Of a DNA stretch of 29,378 nt, positions 1 to 7,751 are shown one piece after another. The DNA lies in IMG/VR virus record IMGVR_UViG_3300038701_002636, positions 1 to 29,378 of that record; one strand, written 5' to 3'. The position numbers and the translations under genes were made by a program. The notes beneath the pieces were generated by a model that was not told where the DNA came from, searched no databases, and saw only the letters and a program-made list of their open reading frames with translations. Position 1 is the stretch's first letter. Each line of letters opens with the position of its first letter. This DNA comes from a virus.

Positions 1-50
1 TTCATGTCCTCCTGGCCCTTGGCGTATTCGGGGAGCGTGTGAACGGTCAT
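1..50 (-). CDS. Start of probable major capsid protein (partial)
   Basis: Only the first 16 codons are in the window: the ATG lies at 48-50 on the minus strand and reads MTVHTLPEYAKGQEDM before the left edge. A GAGG-containing ribosome binding site lies about 9 bases upstream. It follows the scaffold-like gene by 16 bases. In podovirus-type head modules the order terminase, portal, scaffold, capsid is standard, so major capsid protein is inferred from position only. The peptide itself is too short to identify a family. Confidence 0.5.
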   Translation of the reverse strand, partial: MTVHTLPEYAKGQEDM

Positions 51-66
51 TCAGCTGATCCTCTGC

Positions 67-834
67 TCAGGTTTGGGCGGACTTTGCGTTCGCCAGTTTC
101 AGCCGCTCGAACGGAGTCATGTTCTCCGTATCGTCGTTGTTCGGCTGTGGTGGGGTGGTGGAAGGGCCGCGCGGGCGCAGCAGGGTCTCAAGCGCCTTGA
201 GGCCAGCCGCGGTTGTCGTCGCTGCCTTGATCGCGGTTGCTTGATCTGCTGGCAGTTTCCCGTCGATCAAGCGGCTGATGTTGGAAATCCGGGTGTTGGC
301 GCTTGCGCCCAGAGTTTCCATTTCCGCGCGGTTCGCGGCGTATGCCTTCGAGTATTCAGTCGCCTGATATTTCGCCAGAACACTCAGCAGATCGCCGGCG
401 GCGTCCTTTGGGATGTTGTGCTTGTGCATGAACCCGCCCAGCTCTTCCAGAACGGGGGCCAGGGCCGGATCATCTGTTTTCAGCTCGAACGCGAAATCAT
501 CGGGCAGATCCAGATCGCCATAGTCGATCTCGTCGGGCAGCGAAAATTCGTATCCGCTGGCATCCTCTGGGACATTCGCAAGCGCTTCTTGGTGAATTGC
601 CTGCGCGGATGCGATTTCCTCGTAGTGGGCCCGGAAGCCGTCAATATCGGTTTTGTCATCGGCGCGGAACTGTTCCGGGAGCCAAGACAAATCGGGACCG
701 GTATCGGGTTCGCCGCCGGCATTCGGGTCTGCACCACCCTGATTGCCCGGCGGTGTTCCTTCACCTGCCGGAGCGCCTTCTCCCTCGGGGGCCAGTAGTG
801 GTCGAAGTGTCGTCCAGTGCTGCTTCAAAGTCAT
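67..834 (-). CDS. Scaffold / capsid-assembly-like protein
   Basis: 255 aa. The start is ATG at 832-834 (MTLKQHW...) because a full AGGAGG lies about 9 bases upstream; the longer open frame upstream lacks such a site and overlaps the preceding gene more. The N-terminal 50 residues are rich in Gly, Pro, Ala and acidic residues. They are followed by mostly helical, acidic sequence and a charged C-terminal tail (NMTPFERLKLANAKSAQT). This composition and its place between portal and capsid genes fit a head scaffolding protein that guides procapsid assembly and is removed before packaging. I see no protease motif. The 5' end overlaps the previous gene by 74 bases in another frame. Function is inferred from position and composition. 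Confidence 0.7.
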   Translation of the reverse strand: MTLKQHWTTLRPLLAPEGEGAPAGEGTPPGNQGGADPNAGGEPDTGPDLSWLPEQFRADDKTDIDGFRAHYEEIASAQAIHQEALANVPEDASGYEFSLPDEIDYGDLDLPDDFAFELKTDDPALAPVLEELGGFMHKHNIPKDAAGDLLSVLAKYQATEYSKAYAANRAEMETLGASANTRISNISRLIDGKLPADQATAIKAATTTAAGLKALETLLRPRGPSTTPPQPNNDDTENMTPFERLKLANAKSAQT

Positions 835-1099
835 CGCTCGCAATCCTCCTAAGATCGAGAGCGATGAAACTCTGGGCGTTGATCGCGGCCAATGCACCTA
901 GATCGGCTTCAACTGGCATCGTCCGTTCTAGAACCGCTTTATCAAGCAATTCCAGAAGGGTAGCCCCATCTTCGGTTTGAAGGAGTGAACGAACTGCGCG
1001 CACCACGCTCAGCGCTGTCTTTCTCTGGCCCAGCCTGTTCAGCATGTTCACATAGTCGACCAGAGGGCCGGGTTCACTCAGACGTCGGGGGAGTTTCAT
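761..1099 (-). CDS. Small phage head-module protein
   Basis: 112 aa. The start is ATG at 1097-1099 (MKLPRRLSEPGP) with AGGA just upstream, which makes it overlap the 3' end of the portal gene by 26 bases. The middle (residues about 15-60) is predicted helical with leucine repeats. The C-terminus is basic and low-complexity (GPRGRRRSGR) and overlaps the start of the scaffold-like gene. I do not recognise the family. The position between portal and scaffold genes suggests a role in head assembly or translational coupling. The extensive overlap with both neighbours lowers certainty slightly. Confidence 0.6.
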   Translation of the reverse strand: MKLPRRLSEPGPLVDYVNMLNRLGQRKTALSVVRAVRSLLQTEDGATLLELLDKAVLERTMPVEADLGALAAINAQSFIALDLRRIASDDFEAALDDTSTTTGPRGRRRSGR

Positions 1100-2588
1100 T
1101 CGGATCCTGTTCTCTGATGACGGTGAGTTCATCACCTGACGCTTGGATGTGGTTTTTCATTGTTGCGGCCACATCAACGACCTGTGGCATGGCTTCACCG
1201 AATACCTCAAACGCCGTGCTCAGGTTGGATTTCGAGACCATAACCTTGTCCTGGTTCTGGGCTTTTTGAAGCGGCGAGATCGGTTGAACCGAAATCACAT
1301 CATCGTTGTGGGTGAGCTCGGCATCGATCACGCCTGCATCCACCGCGATCTTTTCCACGCGCTGGATGAACGGCAGGAACAACTCTCGCCATAGCGGCGC
1401 TGACGGCTTGCCGATCCGTACCTGTACGCGGCGGCGCTCGTCGATCCATTGCGATGCGGTGGGCGGGGTGTCGCCGCGCTGACGGGGGCCGTCCTGATAG
1501 AACCGCTCCCGCAGACGCTCTTCCAGCTTTTCCTCGGAGAAAAACCCCATATCGAGGTTCACGCCCCGCTGCATTTCATAGATCTGCTCTCGCGTGAAAC
1601 CGCGCGAGGCAGGAATGGCTGATCCCCACTCGACCCCTTCTGACAGGTCGATGAACCCGTCGTCCGCATAGATCAGCGTATTTTTCAACGATTGATCGAG
1701 ACCATCCAAGACCGCCTCATCGACCGCGTTGTAGACCCGCATATCGGGCAGCGCTTTCCAGGCGGGCCCGCGCCCCCAAGGCTTCCCGGTTTGTGGGTTG
1801 AACCGGCCGACCAGAAGCGGGCAGGATCCGGCCAGCTGCCCGAGATTGATTGGATCTGCCGGCGAAACGCGGATGCCATCAACCGTGACTTCGCACATCC
1901 ATACGGGATTGAGCGGATCGCTCCAATTCACCCAGAAGCCCCAGCAGACCTTGCATTTCTGTCCAGGCTTTTTGATTTTCTCGACGATCTTGGGATGGTC
2001 GAGGCTGATCTCATCCCAATCGCTGAACAGAGCCTTCAGTGTCGACGCCAGCACCATGCGCTCGCGGAACCGGTCCAAGATGCCGCGGTGACCAGGGGTG
2101 ACCAAGAGCTCATTCGGCGGAACAGCTTCGACATAGAAATGCTGCCCGATGTGACCCGGCTCCACCCACATCGCTGTGGTGCCGTGGTTGAGTTCGAACA
2201 TGATCTGAGGCGCGGTGTCGTTATAGTTCGACGCCTGGATCATATCGAACAGTTCCTGCTCTCGGTTCGATACAAGAGACAGCACAGTGGTTTTCGCCTC
2301 CTGCGGCACCGGTGCCGTGACCAGATAGTCGGTCCAGTTCGATTCCGCCGGCGTGTAGTAGGTCACCAGATCGGAAGCGAAATCCGTGGCCAGCTCCTCT
2401 GGCAGCGAGATAAAGGTTTCGGGATCATCTTCGCGTGGCGTGAAAGGTGATCGAGCAAAATCATGCTCCCGCCCCGGGCAGATGAATGAGTAAATCTCTT
2501 CAAGAAACGGGCGAGCGGCCTGCCGCCAGCGCTTTGCCGCGTCGTACCGTGTGCTGAAATCTTTGCTTGGTTTGTGTGCCGTCTGCAT
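1074..2588 (-). CDS. Portal (podovirus head-to-tail connecting protein)
   Basis: 504 aa, a usual length for the Head-tail_con family of T7-like and related podoviruses. The protein forms the dodecameric ring at the capsid vertex through which DNA enters and leaves. Recognisable parts are the N-terminal YDAAKRWRQAARPFLEEIYSF block, the segment around TDFASDLVTYYTPAESNWTD, the NHGTTAMWVEPG strand region and a central RFNPQTGKPWGRGPAWKALP block, where family members carry a conserved G-x-G-P patch. The C-terminal third is helical. The start ATG shares one base with the stop of the preceding gene (TAATG), indicating translational coupling. Having a connector of this type rather than an HK97-type portal is the main reason to infer a short-tailed phage. 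Confidence 0.9.
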   Translation of the reverse strand: MQTAHKPSKDFSTRYDAAKRWRQAARPFLEEIYSFICPGREHDFARSPFTPREDDPETFISLPEELATDFASDLVTYYTPAESNWTDYLVTAPVPQEAKTTVLSLVSNREQELFDMIQASNYNDTAPQIMFELNHGTTAMWVEPGHIGQHFYVEAVPPNELLVTPGHRGILDRFRERMVLASTLKALFSDWDEISLDHPKIVEKIKKPGQKCKVCWGFWVNWSDPLNPVWMCEVTVDGIRVSPADPINLGQLAGSCPLLVGRFNPQTGKPWGRGPAWKALPDMRVYNAVDEAVLDGLDQSLKNTLIYADDGFIDLSEGVEWGSAIPASRGFTREQIYEMQRGVNLDMGFFSEEKLEERLRERFYQDGPRQRGDTPPTASQWIDERRRVQVRIGKPSAPLWRELFLPFIQRVEKIAVDAGVIDAELTHNDDVISVQPISPLQKAQNQDKVMVSKSNLSTAFEVFGEAMPQVVDVAATMKNHIQASGDELTVIREQDPNETPPTSE

Positions 2589-2842
2589 TACCGACCGCTT
2601 CTGGAGTCTTTGGGAGTGGTTGACTTGCGGGTGGTCGGCGCCGGCGCGGTGCCGGGGTTGCTACGCCCGGTGCCCTGTTGTCCGAACATGGACAGCGCCC
2701 CGAGATTGTAGACGCTGCCATAATCGGTGGTCAGGCCCTCGGCCGTTCCCTGCGCTGCACGGCGATTTTCCAGCAATGAAACCCGGCGCTCTCGCAGTCT
2801 TGCAGCCTTGTCAGCTGGATCCTCTGTGTTCTTGGGGCCCAT
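2588..2842 (-). CDS. Small basic phage protein before the portal gene
   Basis: 84 aa, start ATG at 2840-2842 with AGAGG six bases upstream. It is rich in Arg, Lys, Ser, Thr and Pro. The N-terminal half has a charged helix (KAARLRERRVSLLENRRAAQ) and the C-terminal half looks disordered and very basic. It overlaps the preceding gene by 32 bases and the portal start by one base. Small disordered proteins at this position are common in podovirus packaging modules, but I do not recognise this one. The NRR...GLTTDYGSVYNLG middle may be the conserved part. Confidence 0.65.
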   Translation of the reverse strand: MGPKNTEDPADKAARLRERRVSLLENRRAAQGTAEGLTTDYGSVYNLGALSMFGQQGTGRSNPGTAPAPTTRKSTTPKDSRSGR

Positions 2843-3230
2843 GTATCACCTCTGCGTTGCTTTCCCGCAAAATCCGCTGGAAGCCTCTGGGGGTAAATGC
2901 ACGTCGACCGATCAGGGCAGCGCATTGGGTGACACAGTTCATCGAGAAATGCAGAGGATAGCGAAACTCGCTGGGCTCGAAGGGAAGGCGGTAGACGATC
3001 TCTGCGCGATCAAACCTGTCTTTCAGCAGGGCTTCCACCTCATCGTGGATGTGGGTGATTTTCAGGCTGGTCAGGCTGCGGCCCGGATCAAAGAAGAACC
3101 AGGTTTCGTCGATCGTATAGCCGAATGCCTCGACGTGGCCGAGAAACATCGTCCAGGAGCATTCGCCGCGGGCAACCTCTCTGATCGTGGCGGGGCGGTG
3201 AAAGGCGAAATAGATCTCATCAACGTCCAC
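2811..3230 (-). CDS. Conserved-looking phage protein between terminase and portal
   Basis: 139 aa, using the GTG at 3228-3230; this start overlaps the terminase stop by 11 bases and lacks a strong ribosome binding site, so it is uncertain. The N-terminal half is aromatic-rich (WFFFDPGRS). The C-terminal part reads MNCVTQCAALIGRRAFTPRG, a Cys-containing helix followed by a short loop and Tyr/Phe-rich helix. Proteins with a similar 'NCV...L...TP..L' ending occur near terminase genes of many podoviruses, and some resemble papain-like folds. I cannot place the catalytic His with certainty here, so enzymatic activity is not claimed. Confidence 0.6.
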   Translation of the reverse strand: MDVDEIYFAFHRPATIREVARGECSWTMFLGHVEAFGYTIDETWFFFDPGRSLTSLKITHIHDEVEALLKDRFDRAEIVYRLPFEPSEFRYPLHFSMNCVTQCAALIGRRAFTPRGFQRILRESNAEVIHGPQEHRGSS

Positions 3231-4737
3231 GGCGCAGGCTCACTTTCCGTTTTTTGGGCTTGGATGGTTTCTTTTTCTCGCGCGTCGGGTTGGTGATGAG
3301 CGCATAACCTTCGCCGCCGCCGATCAGAGCATTCTCGACAGCCTCAGCAATGTGCGAGTAGGAGTTTTTGACCGGGCGTGGCGAATACATGCCCGCGGTG
3401 CCCTTGATCTTGGCGTAGTGATAGCCCCCGGCGAGGGCTCGCTTGACCATCAGGCATGATTTGTTGACCGTCAGCCCGTTGCGCCGTTCCAGAACGCTTT
3501 CAACGGTGGATCGGCGGGTATCGGGATCGTTGTCGGAGGTCGAAGGCAGGATCTTCATGCCGAGGTTATCGAAGACGTCTCCTGCGGTGACCTCGGTGGC
3601 CTGGGTCCGGTCCAGCATTCGTGGATCGCCCCAAAACTCCGCGCCGAACCCGGGGTATTTCTGGGCCAGGTGCTTGCGGACACGCGGGGCGAACAGCGCG
3701 GCGCTCTCGTTGTCGCCGATCAGCTCGGACAGCACCCGCCAACCGCCGTTGACGTTCTGAAGGAAAGCCGCCGCCGGATCCCGGCCGCCGTCGAGACCAA
3801 CTATGATTGGAAGGCCTTCAACAGGCTCGTGATCCCGATCATGGACGTGCTCTGCTTCAGAGAAAGTCGGATAGACCGCTTTGCCGGCCATGTAGAGACC
3901 GACCTTGTTGAGCACACGTCGATCAATCCATGTCTTCTTTTTGCCTTGGATCTTCTCCAGATAGCTTTCTTTCAGCCATTTCTGGTTTTCGGCCAGTGGG
4001 TTGAACTCATATTGCGGTCGACCATCAACGATTTTCTCGATCAGGCCGGGCGGCTGGGTCAGAAACTTCCAATTCGCTGGCTTTTCATAGGCCATCGCCT
4101 CGTCTTCGGTCATTTCCGGCGGCAGAGGAATATCGCCGCGCATGTATGGCACCCAATGGCCCTCGACCGGCGCGTTCATGTCCATCCAGCCGCCGAACCA
4201 AGTGGCGCCGGCCCCGTTTTTCATGGAGGGGTAGCGGCCGCACCGGGAGATCAGCTCATCGATGACCTCTTTTTCGGTAAACTGGCCCTCGTTCTTGAAA
4301 AAACCGGTGATCTCGTAGGAGGCGCAGACCTGCTCCGCCACGTCAGCATCCGGGATCGCCAGGAAGATGACCTCGCAGTCAACTTTGGTGCCATCGCCTG
4401 ACGGATGATCTCGCTTGAGGTGGTGGAACATCGGTTCAGACCGGATGAAAGGCCCCCAAACATCCTCCGGAAACCAATCGAGCCAGGTTTTCACCGTGGT
4501 TTCGCGCAGCTCCTTGTAGGTTTCCCGGCTGATGATCCACCGGGTGCGCCGCACGTTGTCATAGTCAGGCTCTTGCTCACAGGCCAGCGCCCAGAGCTTA
4601 TGGCATGATGCGGTCGACGTTCCGGACCCAATCGGCCCCTGGACACAACAGAAGCGGTCCCGATTCCAAAAGAACTCCGTTAGGACCGCCCCATCAGGCT
4701 CGTACAGGAAATTCCCGCGTTCCGTGACCCGTAGCAT
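3220..4737 (-). CDS. terL: Terminase large subunit (DNA-packaging ATPase/nuclease)
   Basis: 505 aa. The protein pumps DNA into the procapsid through the portal and cuts concatemers. N-terminal ATPase: a P-loop-like GPIGSGTS at residues 34-41, then a strand ending in the E150 region (FFKNEGQF) where terminases carry the catalytic glutamate. C-terminal RNase-H-like nuclease: the first acidic residue is probably D316 in IIVGLDGGRDP, the second near GDPRMLDRT, and a late acidic helix near SHIAEAVENAL. The C-terminus is strongly basic (KKKPSKPKKRKVSLRRGR). The start shares one base with the stop of the upstream gene (TAATG). The P-loop is an unusual variant (no classical GK[ST]); a Ser/Thr replaces the usual Lys position, which may mean that the Lys is supplied elsewhere. 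Confidence 0.88.
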   Translation of the reverse strand: MLRVTERGNFLYEPDGAVLTEFFWNRDRFCCVQGPIGSGTSTASCHKLWALACEQEPDYDNVRRTRWIISRETYKELRETTVKTWLDWFPEDVWGPFIRSEPMFHHLKRDHPSGDGTKVDCEVIFLAIPDADVAEQVCASYEITGFFKNEGQFTEKEVIDELISRCGRYPSMKNGAGATWFGGWMDMNAPVEGHWVPYMRGDIPLPPEMTEDEAMAYEKPANWKFLTQPPGLIEKIVDGRPQYEFNPLAENQKWLKESYLEKIQGKKKTWIDRRVLNKVGLYMAGKAVYPTFSEAEHVHDRDHEPVEGLPIIVGLDGGRDPAAAFLQNVNGGWRVLSELIGDNESAALFAPRVRKHLAQKYPGFGAEFWGDPRMLDRTQATEVTAGDVFDNLGMKILPSTSDNDPDTRRSTVESVLERRNGLTVNKSCLMVKRALAGGYHYAKIKGTAGMYSPRPVKNSYSHIAEAVENALIGGGEGYALITNPTREKKKPSKPKKRKVSLRRGR

Positions 4738-5108
4738 TACGCGTCACCAATCTTCAGCTCATGGCAAACGTCCATGAACAAAACGCCAAGAAGGTAGGCA
4801 CGGATCTCTGTGTTTTCGACCGTTAGTGGAACCCCGTGGGCGTCCATGAGAAAGTCCACGATATGGCTGCACTCATGAACGACGGTGCCTAAACTGGTGT
4901 CTCCGGGGAGATATAGAGACCACCAACGGGATCCGTCTTTATCAACCTGCTCACTCGCCATCCCGCGCGCAGATCGGTCGAAATTCACCTCGATATGCAG
5001 CACCTTGCGGTGATACTTCTCCAGTTTCTTCAGATCGCGGAAGATCGCCACCTGCGCCTGAAATGGGTTCACCAGAATAACGGCGTCCGGCTTAAGCTCT
5101 TTCGGCAT
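4737..5108 (-). CDS. Zincin-like small phage protein (HExxH motif)
   Basis: 123 aa. An HECSH (HExxH) motif sits in the helix VVHECSHIVDFLMDAHG (residues about 76-92). A downstream glutamate in ENTEIRAYLLG lies where gluzincin-type metallopeptidases place their third zinc ligand. The protein is the length of a minimal zincin fold without a prodomain. Similar small HExxH proteins recur beside terminase genes of podoviruses; their substrate is not known to me. The start ATG follows a purine-rich GGAGGGAA. The stop overlaps the terminase start by one base. Metal binding is inferred from the motif alone; peptidase activity is unproven. Confidence 0.72.
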   Translation of the reverse strand: MPKELKPDAVILVNPFQAQVAIFRDLKKLEKYHRKVLHIEVNFDRSARGMASEQVDKDGSRWWSLYLPGDTSLGTVVHECSHIVDFLMDAHGVPLTVENTEIRAYLLGVLFMDVCHELKIGDA

Positions 5109-5268
5109 GGTTCCCTCCTTTGGTCAGGAAGGAAATTCACCCGTCAGATCAGGTTATCAGATGCACCGGGCCCCACCCGGAAGCGCCCGGGGCTGCGCAG
5201 GATAGGCAGCCGCGCGCACCACGGGCAAAACGTCACGGTTATGACGCGGCGAAGATCAGGAACAGGCT

Positions 5269-5667
5269 TCATCCGAAACCCATCTTTTTCGCGACTTTCG
5301 CAGCCAATGACCGGTTCCGTTCAAGATGCCGGCGAGCATCGATCTGAGCCTTATATTCCTTGATGGCTTCGGATTGCTTGAACGCTGGCGACCACGATTT
5401 TTTGGACGCAATGTGCGCGGGCATGGTGTGTGCGGCCTGATGCCGGGCCTCATTGTGATCCCAAAACGAACTGAGGAGGTCATCCACGGGATCATGTTGG
5501 GGACCGGGCATTCCGGCTTCGCCTGACGGATCATGGCCCAAGCCAGCAACGCCAGAGGCCAGACCAGTTTTTGACATGGCTTCGGCAACAATCTCCTTCG
5601 GGTTCACGGTAGCACCAGCTGCCACACCACTGCCCAACATTCGCAACAAGCCGCGCCGGTTCATCAT
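5269..5667 (-). CDS. Phage protein with Tat-like N-terminus
   Basis: 132 aa, start ATG at 5665-5667, which overlaps the stop of the regulator gene upstream by four bases (ATGA). The N-terminus MMNRRGLLRMLGSGVAAGAT has the twin-arginine (RRxxL) pattern plus a short Ala/Gly-rich stretch. The rest is polar and helical, with a basic C-terminus (HLERNRSLAAKVAKKMGFG). Similar leaders turn up on structural-module proteins of short-tailed phages, where export is not obviously needed. I do not recognise a domain. It is probably a virion-associated or packaging-module protein on position. Confidence 0.6.
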   Translation of the reverse strand: MMNRRGLLRMLGSGVAAGATVNPKEIVAEAMSKTGLASGVAGLGHDPSGEAGMPGPQHDPVDDLLSSFWDHNEARHQAAHTMPAHIASKKSWSPAFKQSEAIKEYKAQIDARRHLERNRSLAAKVAKKMGFG

Positions 5668-6056
5668 CCCGCGCCCTCCGCAACCAGAACCCCATCCTGC
5701 AGAACCACCAGGCCCTCCGCGATCAGAGCTTTCTCCGCATTCGCATACCGCAGCCCCAGCCAGCCCATCGCCTTCTCAGCATCCCGCGGCGTCATAGGCT
5801 TTTTCCGCAGCGCTTCCAGCAGCGCCAGAGCATCGGGACGCAAATTCGCAGAATTCAATCCGCGAGGGATCCGAACAGCCTCACCTGGCCGCACCAATTC
5901 AGATTTCGTTTCACCGCCCCCATCTACGCCCTCCCACGCATCTAGCGCACCAAGCAAAACGTCACGGATCCACTCACTGCGGTTGGGACTGACCGCCTCA
6001 ACCCGAGCCATCGTGCCCTCCGGCAATTTCAATAAAAATTTTTCAGGGAACTTCAT
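5664..6056 (-). CDS. Ribbon-helix-helix regulator with C-terminal winged-helix-like part
   Basis: 130 aa. I chose ATG at 6054-6056 because GAGG lies about 7 bases upstream. The longer open frame (to 6176) merely translates a palindrome array (repeated VYT). Residues 1-40 (KFLLKLPEGTMARVEAVSPN then RSEWIRDVLLGAL) match the strand-helix-helix pattern of Arc/CopG-type repressors, which bind DNA as dimers through a beta strand. Residues about 75-125 (LEALRKKPMTPRDAEKAMGW... ALIAEGLVVLQDGV) resemble a small winged helix. Five GTATATAC palindromes lie directly upstream, so autoregulation and control of the whole packaging/head operon is the natural inference. It could be the late-gene repressor. 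Confidence 0.75.
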   Translation of the reverse strand: MKFPEKFLLKLPEGTMARVEAVSPNRSEWIRDVLLGALDAWEGVDGGGETKSELVRPGEAVRIPRGLNSANLRPDALALLEALRKKPMTPRDAEKAMGWLGLRYANAEKALIAEGLVVLQDGVLVAEGAG

Positions 6057-6066
6057 CAGAACCTCA

Positions 6067-6161
6067 GTATATACCCAATCGGCCCCAATGACCGAAATCG
6101 TATATACTGAATGGCAGGGTATATACCGTTTCCAGATGCACGCAGTATATACCGTATATAC
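6067..6161. promoter_or_regulatory. Array of five GTATATAC palindromes (operator)
   Basis: The 8-bp palindrome GTATATAC occurs exactly at 6067-6074, 6100-6107, 6119-6126, 6145-6152 and 6154-6161. Start-to-start distances are 33, 19, 26 and 9 bases. The array fills the 5' region of the ribbon-helix-helix gene that starts at 6056. MetJ- and CopG-type proteins bind clusters of short palindromic boxes, so this is the likely operator. Part of the array must overlap the promoter of the 5664-6056 gene. The rest of the roughly 300-base gap (6162-6359) is a C-rich tract with no gene I can support. Confidence 0.7.
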
Positions 6162-6359
6162 CGCTTCAAAACACAAACTCCCGCGTGAGGAGGGGTGGAC
6201 TACCAGTTTTCGCGCGCGCGTTTTTGCCCCCGCCCCCCTCGATCAAAGACCCCCTCCCCCCTGCCGGATCTGGCTGCAATCGAGGGTGTGAGGGCTGCAT
6301 ACTTGGCTGCAACTGATACCCAATCACTTGATGCGAGCGTGTAAGCCCCTGTTATTTCG

Positions 6360-6848
6360 TCATTCCTCTGCCGAGTTGGAATGTGCGGCTTGTTCCGACT
6401 GCTCCGAAGGGCTGCGAATAGCGACGATCTCCTGATCTGGGCGCGCGTACTCGTAGCCCTGCGGGTGATTGTTGACCTGCACAGCAACGTTGACGGCGTT
6501 TCCCTTGCTCTCGCCCGCGAGGAACTCGACCATTCTCGCCTGCACGGCCTCGCTCTTAGCGTGCTTCATGAGGTGGTTTGCGTGTTCGAAAGCGCGTGCT
6601 TTGTAAGGCGCTCTCATTTCCTCAACCGCCTGCACATACTCGACTTTCATCTGTTCGTAGAGCTGCTGGATGTGCGGCTTCTGCCTTGCCTTGTGCAATC
6701 CGGTCTCGGAGAGGCCTGCGGCCTCTGCTGCGTCCTTCCATGTCCTTCCCTCCTTAATCTGGATTGAGAAGGCTTCCCGTATTGCGGGGTTTATGCGGCG
6801 CTTCTTGGGGCTTGCGCGCTTTTTATCGGTTGTAGCGGGTGTGGTCAT
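6360..6848 (-). CDS. terS: Terminase small subunit-like DNA-binding protein
   Basis: 162 aa from ATG at 6846-6848. The N-terminus is basic (KKRASPKKRRINPAIREAF). Residues about 25-65 contain a helix-turn-helix (EGRTWKDAAEAAGLSETGLH), followed by a long charged helix and a C-terminal beta-rich tail (VNVAVQVNNHPQGYEYA). HTH plus a central oligomerisation helix is the layout of small terminases, which recognise pac/cos sites and hand DNA to the large subunit. No good ribosome binding site precedes this ATG, so the start may differ. The gene is separated from terL by several genes, unlike many phages. The annotation rests on layout, not on a specific motif. Confidence 0.6.
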   Translation of the reverse strand: MTTPATTDKKRASPKKRRINPAIREAFSIQIKEGRTWKDAAEAAGLSETGLHKARQKPHIQQLYEQMKVEYVQAVEEMRAPYKARAFEHANHLMKHAKSEAVQARMVEFLAGESKGNAVNVAVQVNNHPQGYEYARPDQEIVAIRSPSEQSEQAAHSNSAEE

Positions 6849-6918
6849 GATTGGAAGGTATTCACAGGGGGAGGGCTGCGCCCTATGCACCTGTGTGAGA
6901 TTGAAGGGAGCAAGGGTT

Positions 6919-7098
6919 ATGGCGACGGAGTTTCGGGTTGTGGTGCGTGATGAGGGTGAGCGGATTGTGTCGGACAGGCATGCACCGCACTTTGCAGGGG
7001 CGAAGCCGATATATGACAGCACCGAACTGGAGCCCGGGCAGGAGGTCACGCTCCAGCATGGCATCCGGGTAATCCTGCGCAGGACGTGGGAGGACTAG
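6919..7098 (+). CDS. Small phage protein, divergent from the small terminase
   Basis: 59 aa, ATG at 6919 with GGGAG about 8 bases upstream. The sequence is hydrophilic and mostly beta-like (VLxRRTWED at the end, LEPGQEVTLQHGIRVIL before it). I do not recognise it. It is the only plus-strand gene between two minus-strand groups. It reads toward the stem-loop at 7252-7270. Confidence 0.5.
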   Translation: MATEFRVVVRDEGERIVSDRHAPHFAGAKPIYDSTELEPGQEVTLQHGIRVILRRTWED

Positions 7099-7251
7099 AG
7101 GGCTGCCGCGCGGTGTGGTATGTGGGAGCGGAGCGCGGTGCACGCCAAGTGCCAGATTAACGCCACGCTGCCTGCTAGGTATCCGGAACCGAAAGCGACG
7201 TTGTGAGAAGTCGTGCAGGGCCGCGCTCAATCCACACCCTGGACAAGCGAA

Positions 7252-7270
7252 AGGGGGCGCAAGGCCCCCT
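7252..7270 (-). terminator. Stem-loop, probable terminator between converging genes
   Basis: AGGGGGC and GCCCCCT form a perfect 7-bp stem around a 5-base loop. On the minus strand the stem is followed by TTTCG, so it best serves the 8035-to-7296 operon. It could also stop reading from the 6919-7098 gene. The T run is short. Confidence 0.45.
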
Positions 7271-7295
7271 CTGTGTCTGCTGGTGGTGATGGTGG

Positions 7296-7529
7296 CTATC
7301 TGGCTTCGCGATCTTGCTGCCGCTTCAAATACGCCTCTGCATCGGCTGCGGCCTCCGCCCGTGTCTCCCATGCCTTGCGCATCCTCTTTGCTACGACATT
7401 GGGCGGGAAGGGGCTCCCTGCGGCCCCTTTGAGAATGATTCCGACCCATCCGTGACAGCACTTGAAGGTCGCGCCGCTGGTCGCGCGAGATGCGGCAGCC
7501 GCGTATTTTTTCCCGTCTTCTATTCGCAT
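7296..7529 (-). CDS. Small phage protein
   Basis: 77 aa, last gene of a three-gene minus-strand group. A GGAGG lies about 7 bases before the ATG at 7527-7529. The N-terminal half is mixed with two cysteine-flanked positions (FKCCHGWVGIIL). The C-terminal half is one charged helix (ETRAEAAADAEAYLKRQQDRE). I do not recognise it. Being transcribed with two other tiny genes from a repressible promoter suggests an early or host-takeover accessory role (inference). Confidence 0.55.
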   Translation of the reverse strand: MRIEDGKKYAAAASRATSGATFKCCHGWVGIILKGAAGSPFPPNVVAKRMRKAWETRAEAAADAEAYLKRQQDREAR

Positions 7530-7541
7530 CCCCTGCCCTCC

Positions 7542-7751
7542 TCAGTGGTAGACGACGGCAACGCCGCCGTGTGTCTCTGCCAGCTCGTCAGCGTAGCGGG
7601 TGGCGTCGGTGGCGTCTTGGAACGGGCGCACCCCGTGGCGGTGGAATTGCAGGCCCATGATGGGGAGGCGTTGCAGGTAGACGCTCCAGCTGCCCTCCTG
7701 CTCCTCGACATGAACGGCGAAGGAGGCGCGGCGATTGTGTGGCTGTGTCAT
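7542..7751 (-). CDS. Small phage protein
   Basis: 69 aa, middle gene of the 8035-to-7296 group. Its ATG overlaps the stop of the gene before it (ATGA), and it ends 12 bases before the next start. The sequence has beta-strand-like halves (ASFAVHVEEQEGSWSVYLQ) and a final helix (DATRYADELAETHGG). I do not recognise a family. The tight spacing and protein-like composition support it as real. Confidence 0.6.
   Translation of the reverse strand: MTQPHNRRASFAVHVEEQEGSWSVYLQRLPIMGLQFHRHGVRPFQDATDATRYADELAETHGGVAVVYH

Noticed and set aside
6057-6176. N-terminal extension of the ribbon-helix-helix gene
   Set aside because: It only translates the GTATATAC array; the ATG at 6056 has a proper GAGG site and starts the known fold.
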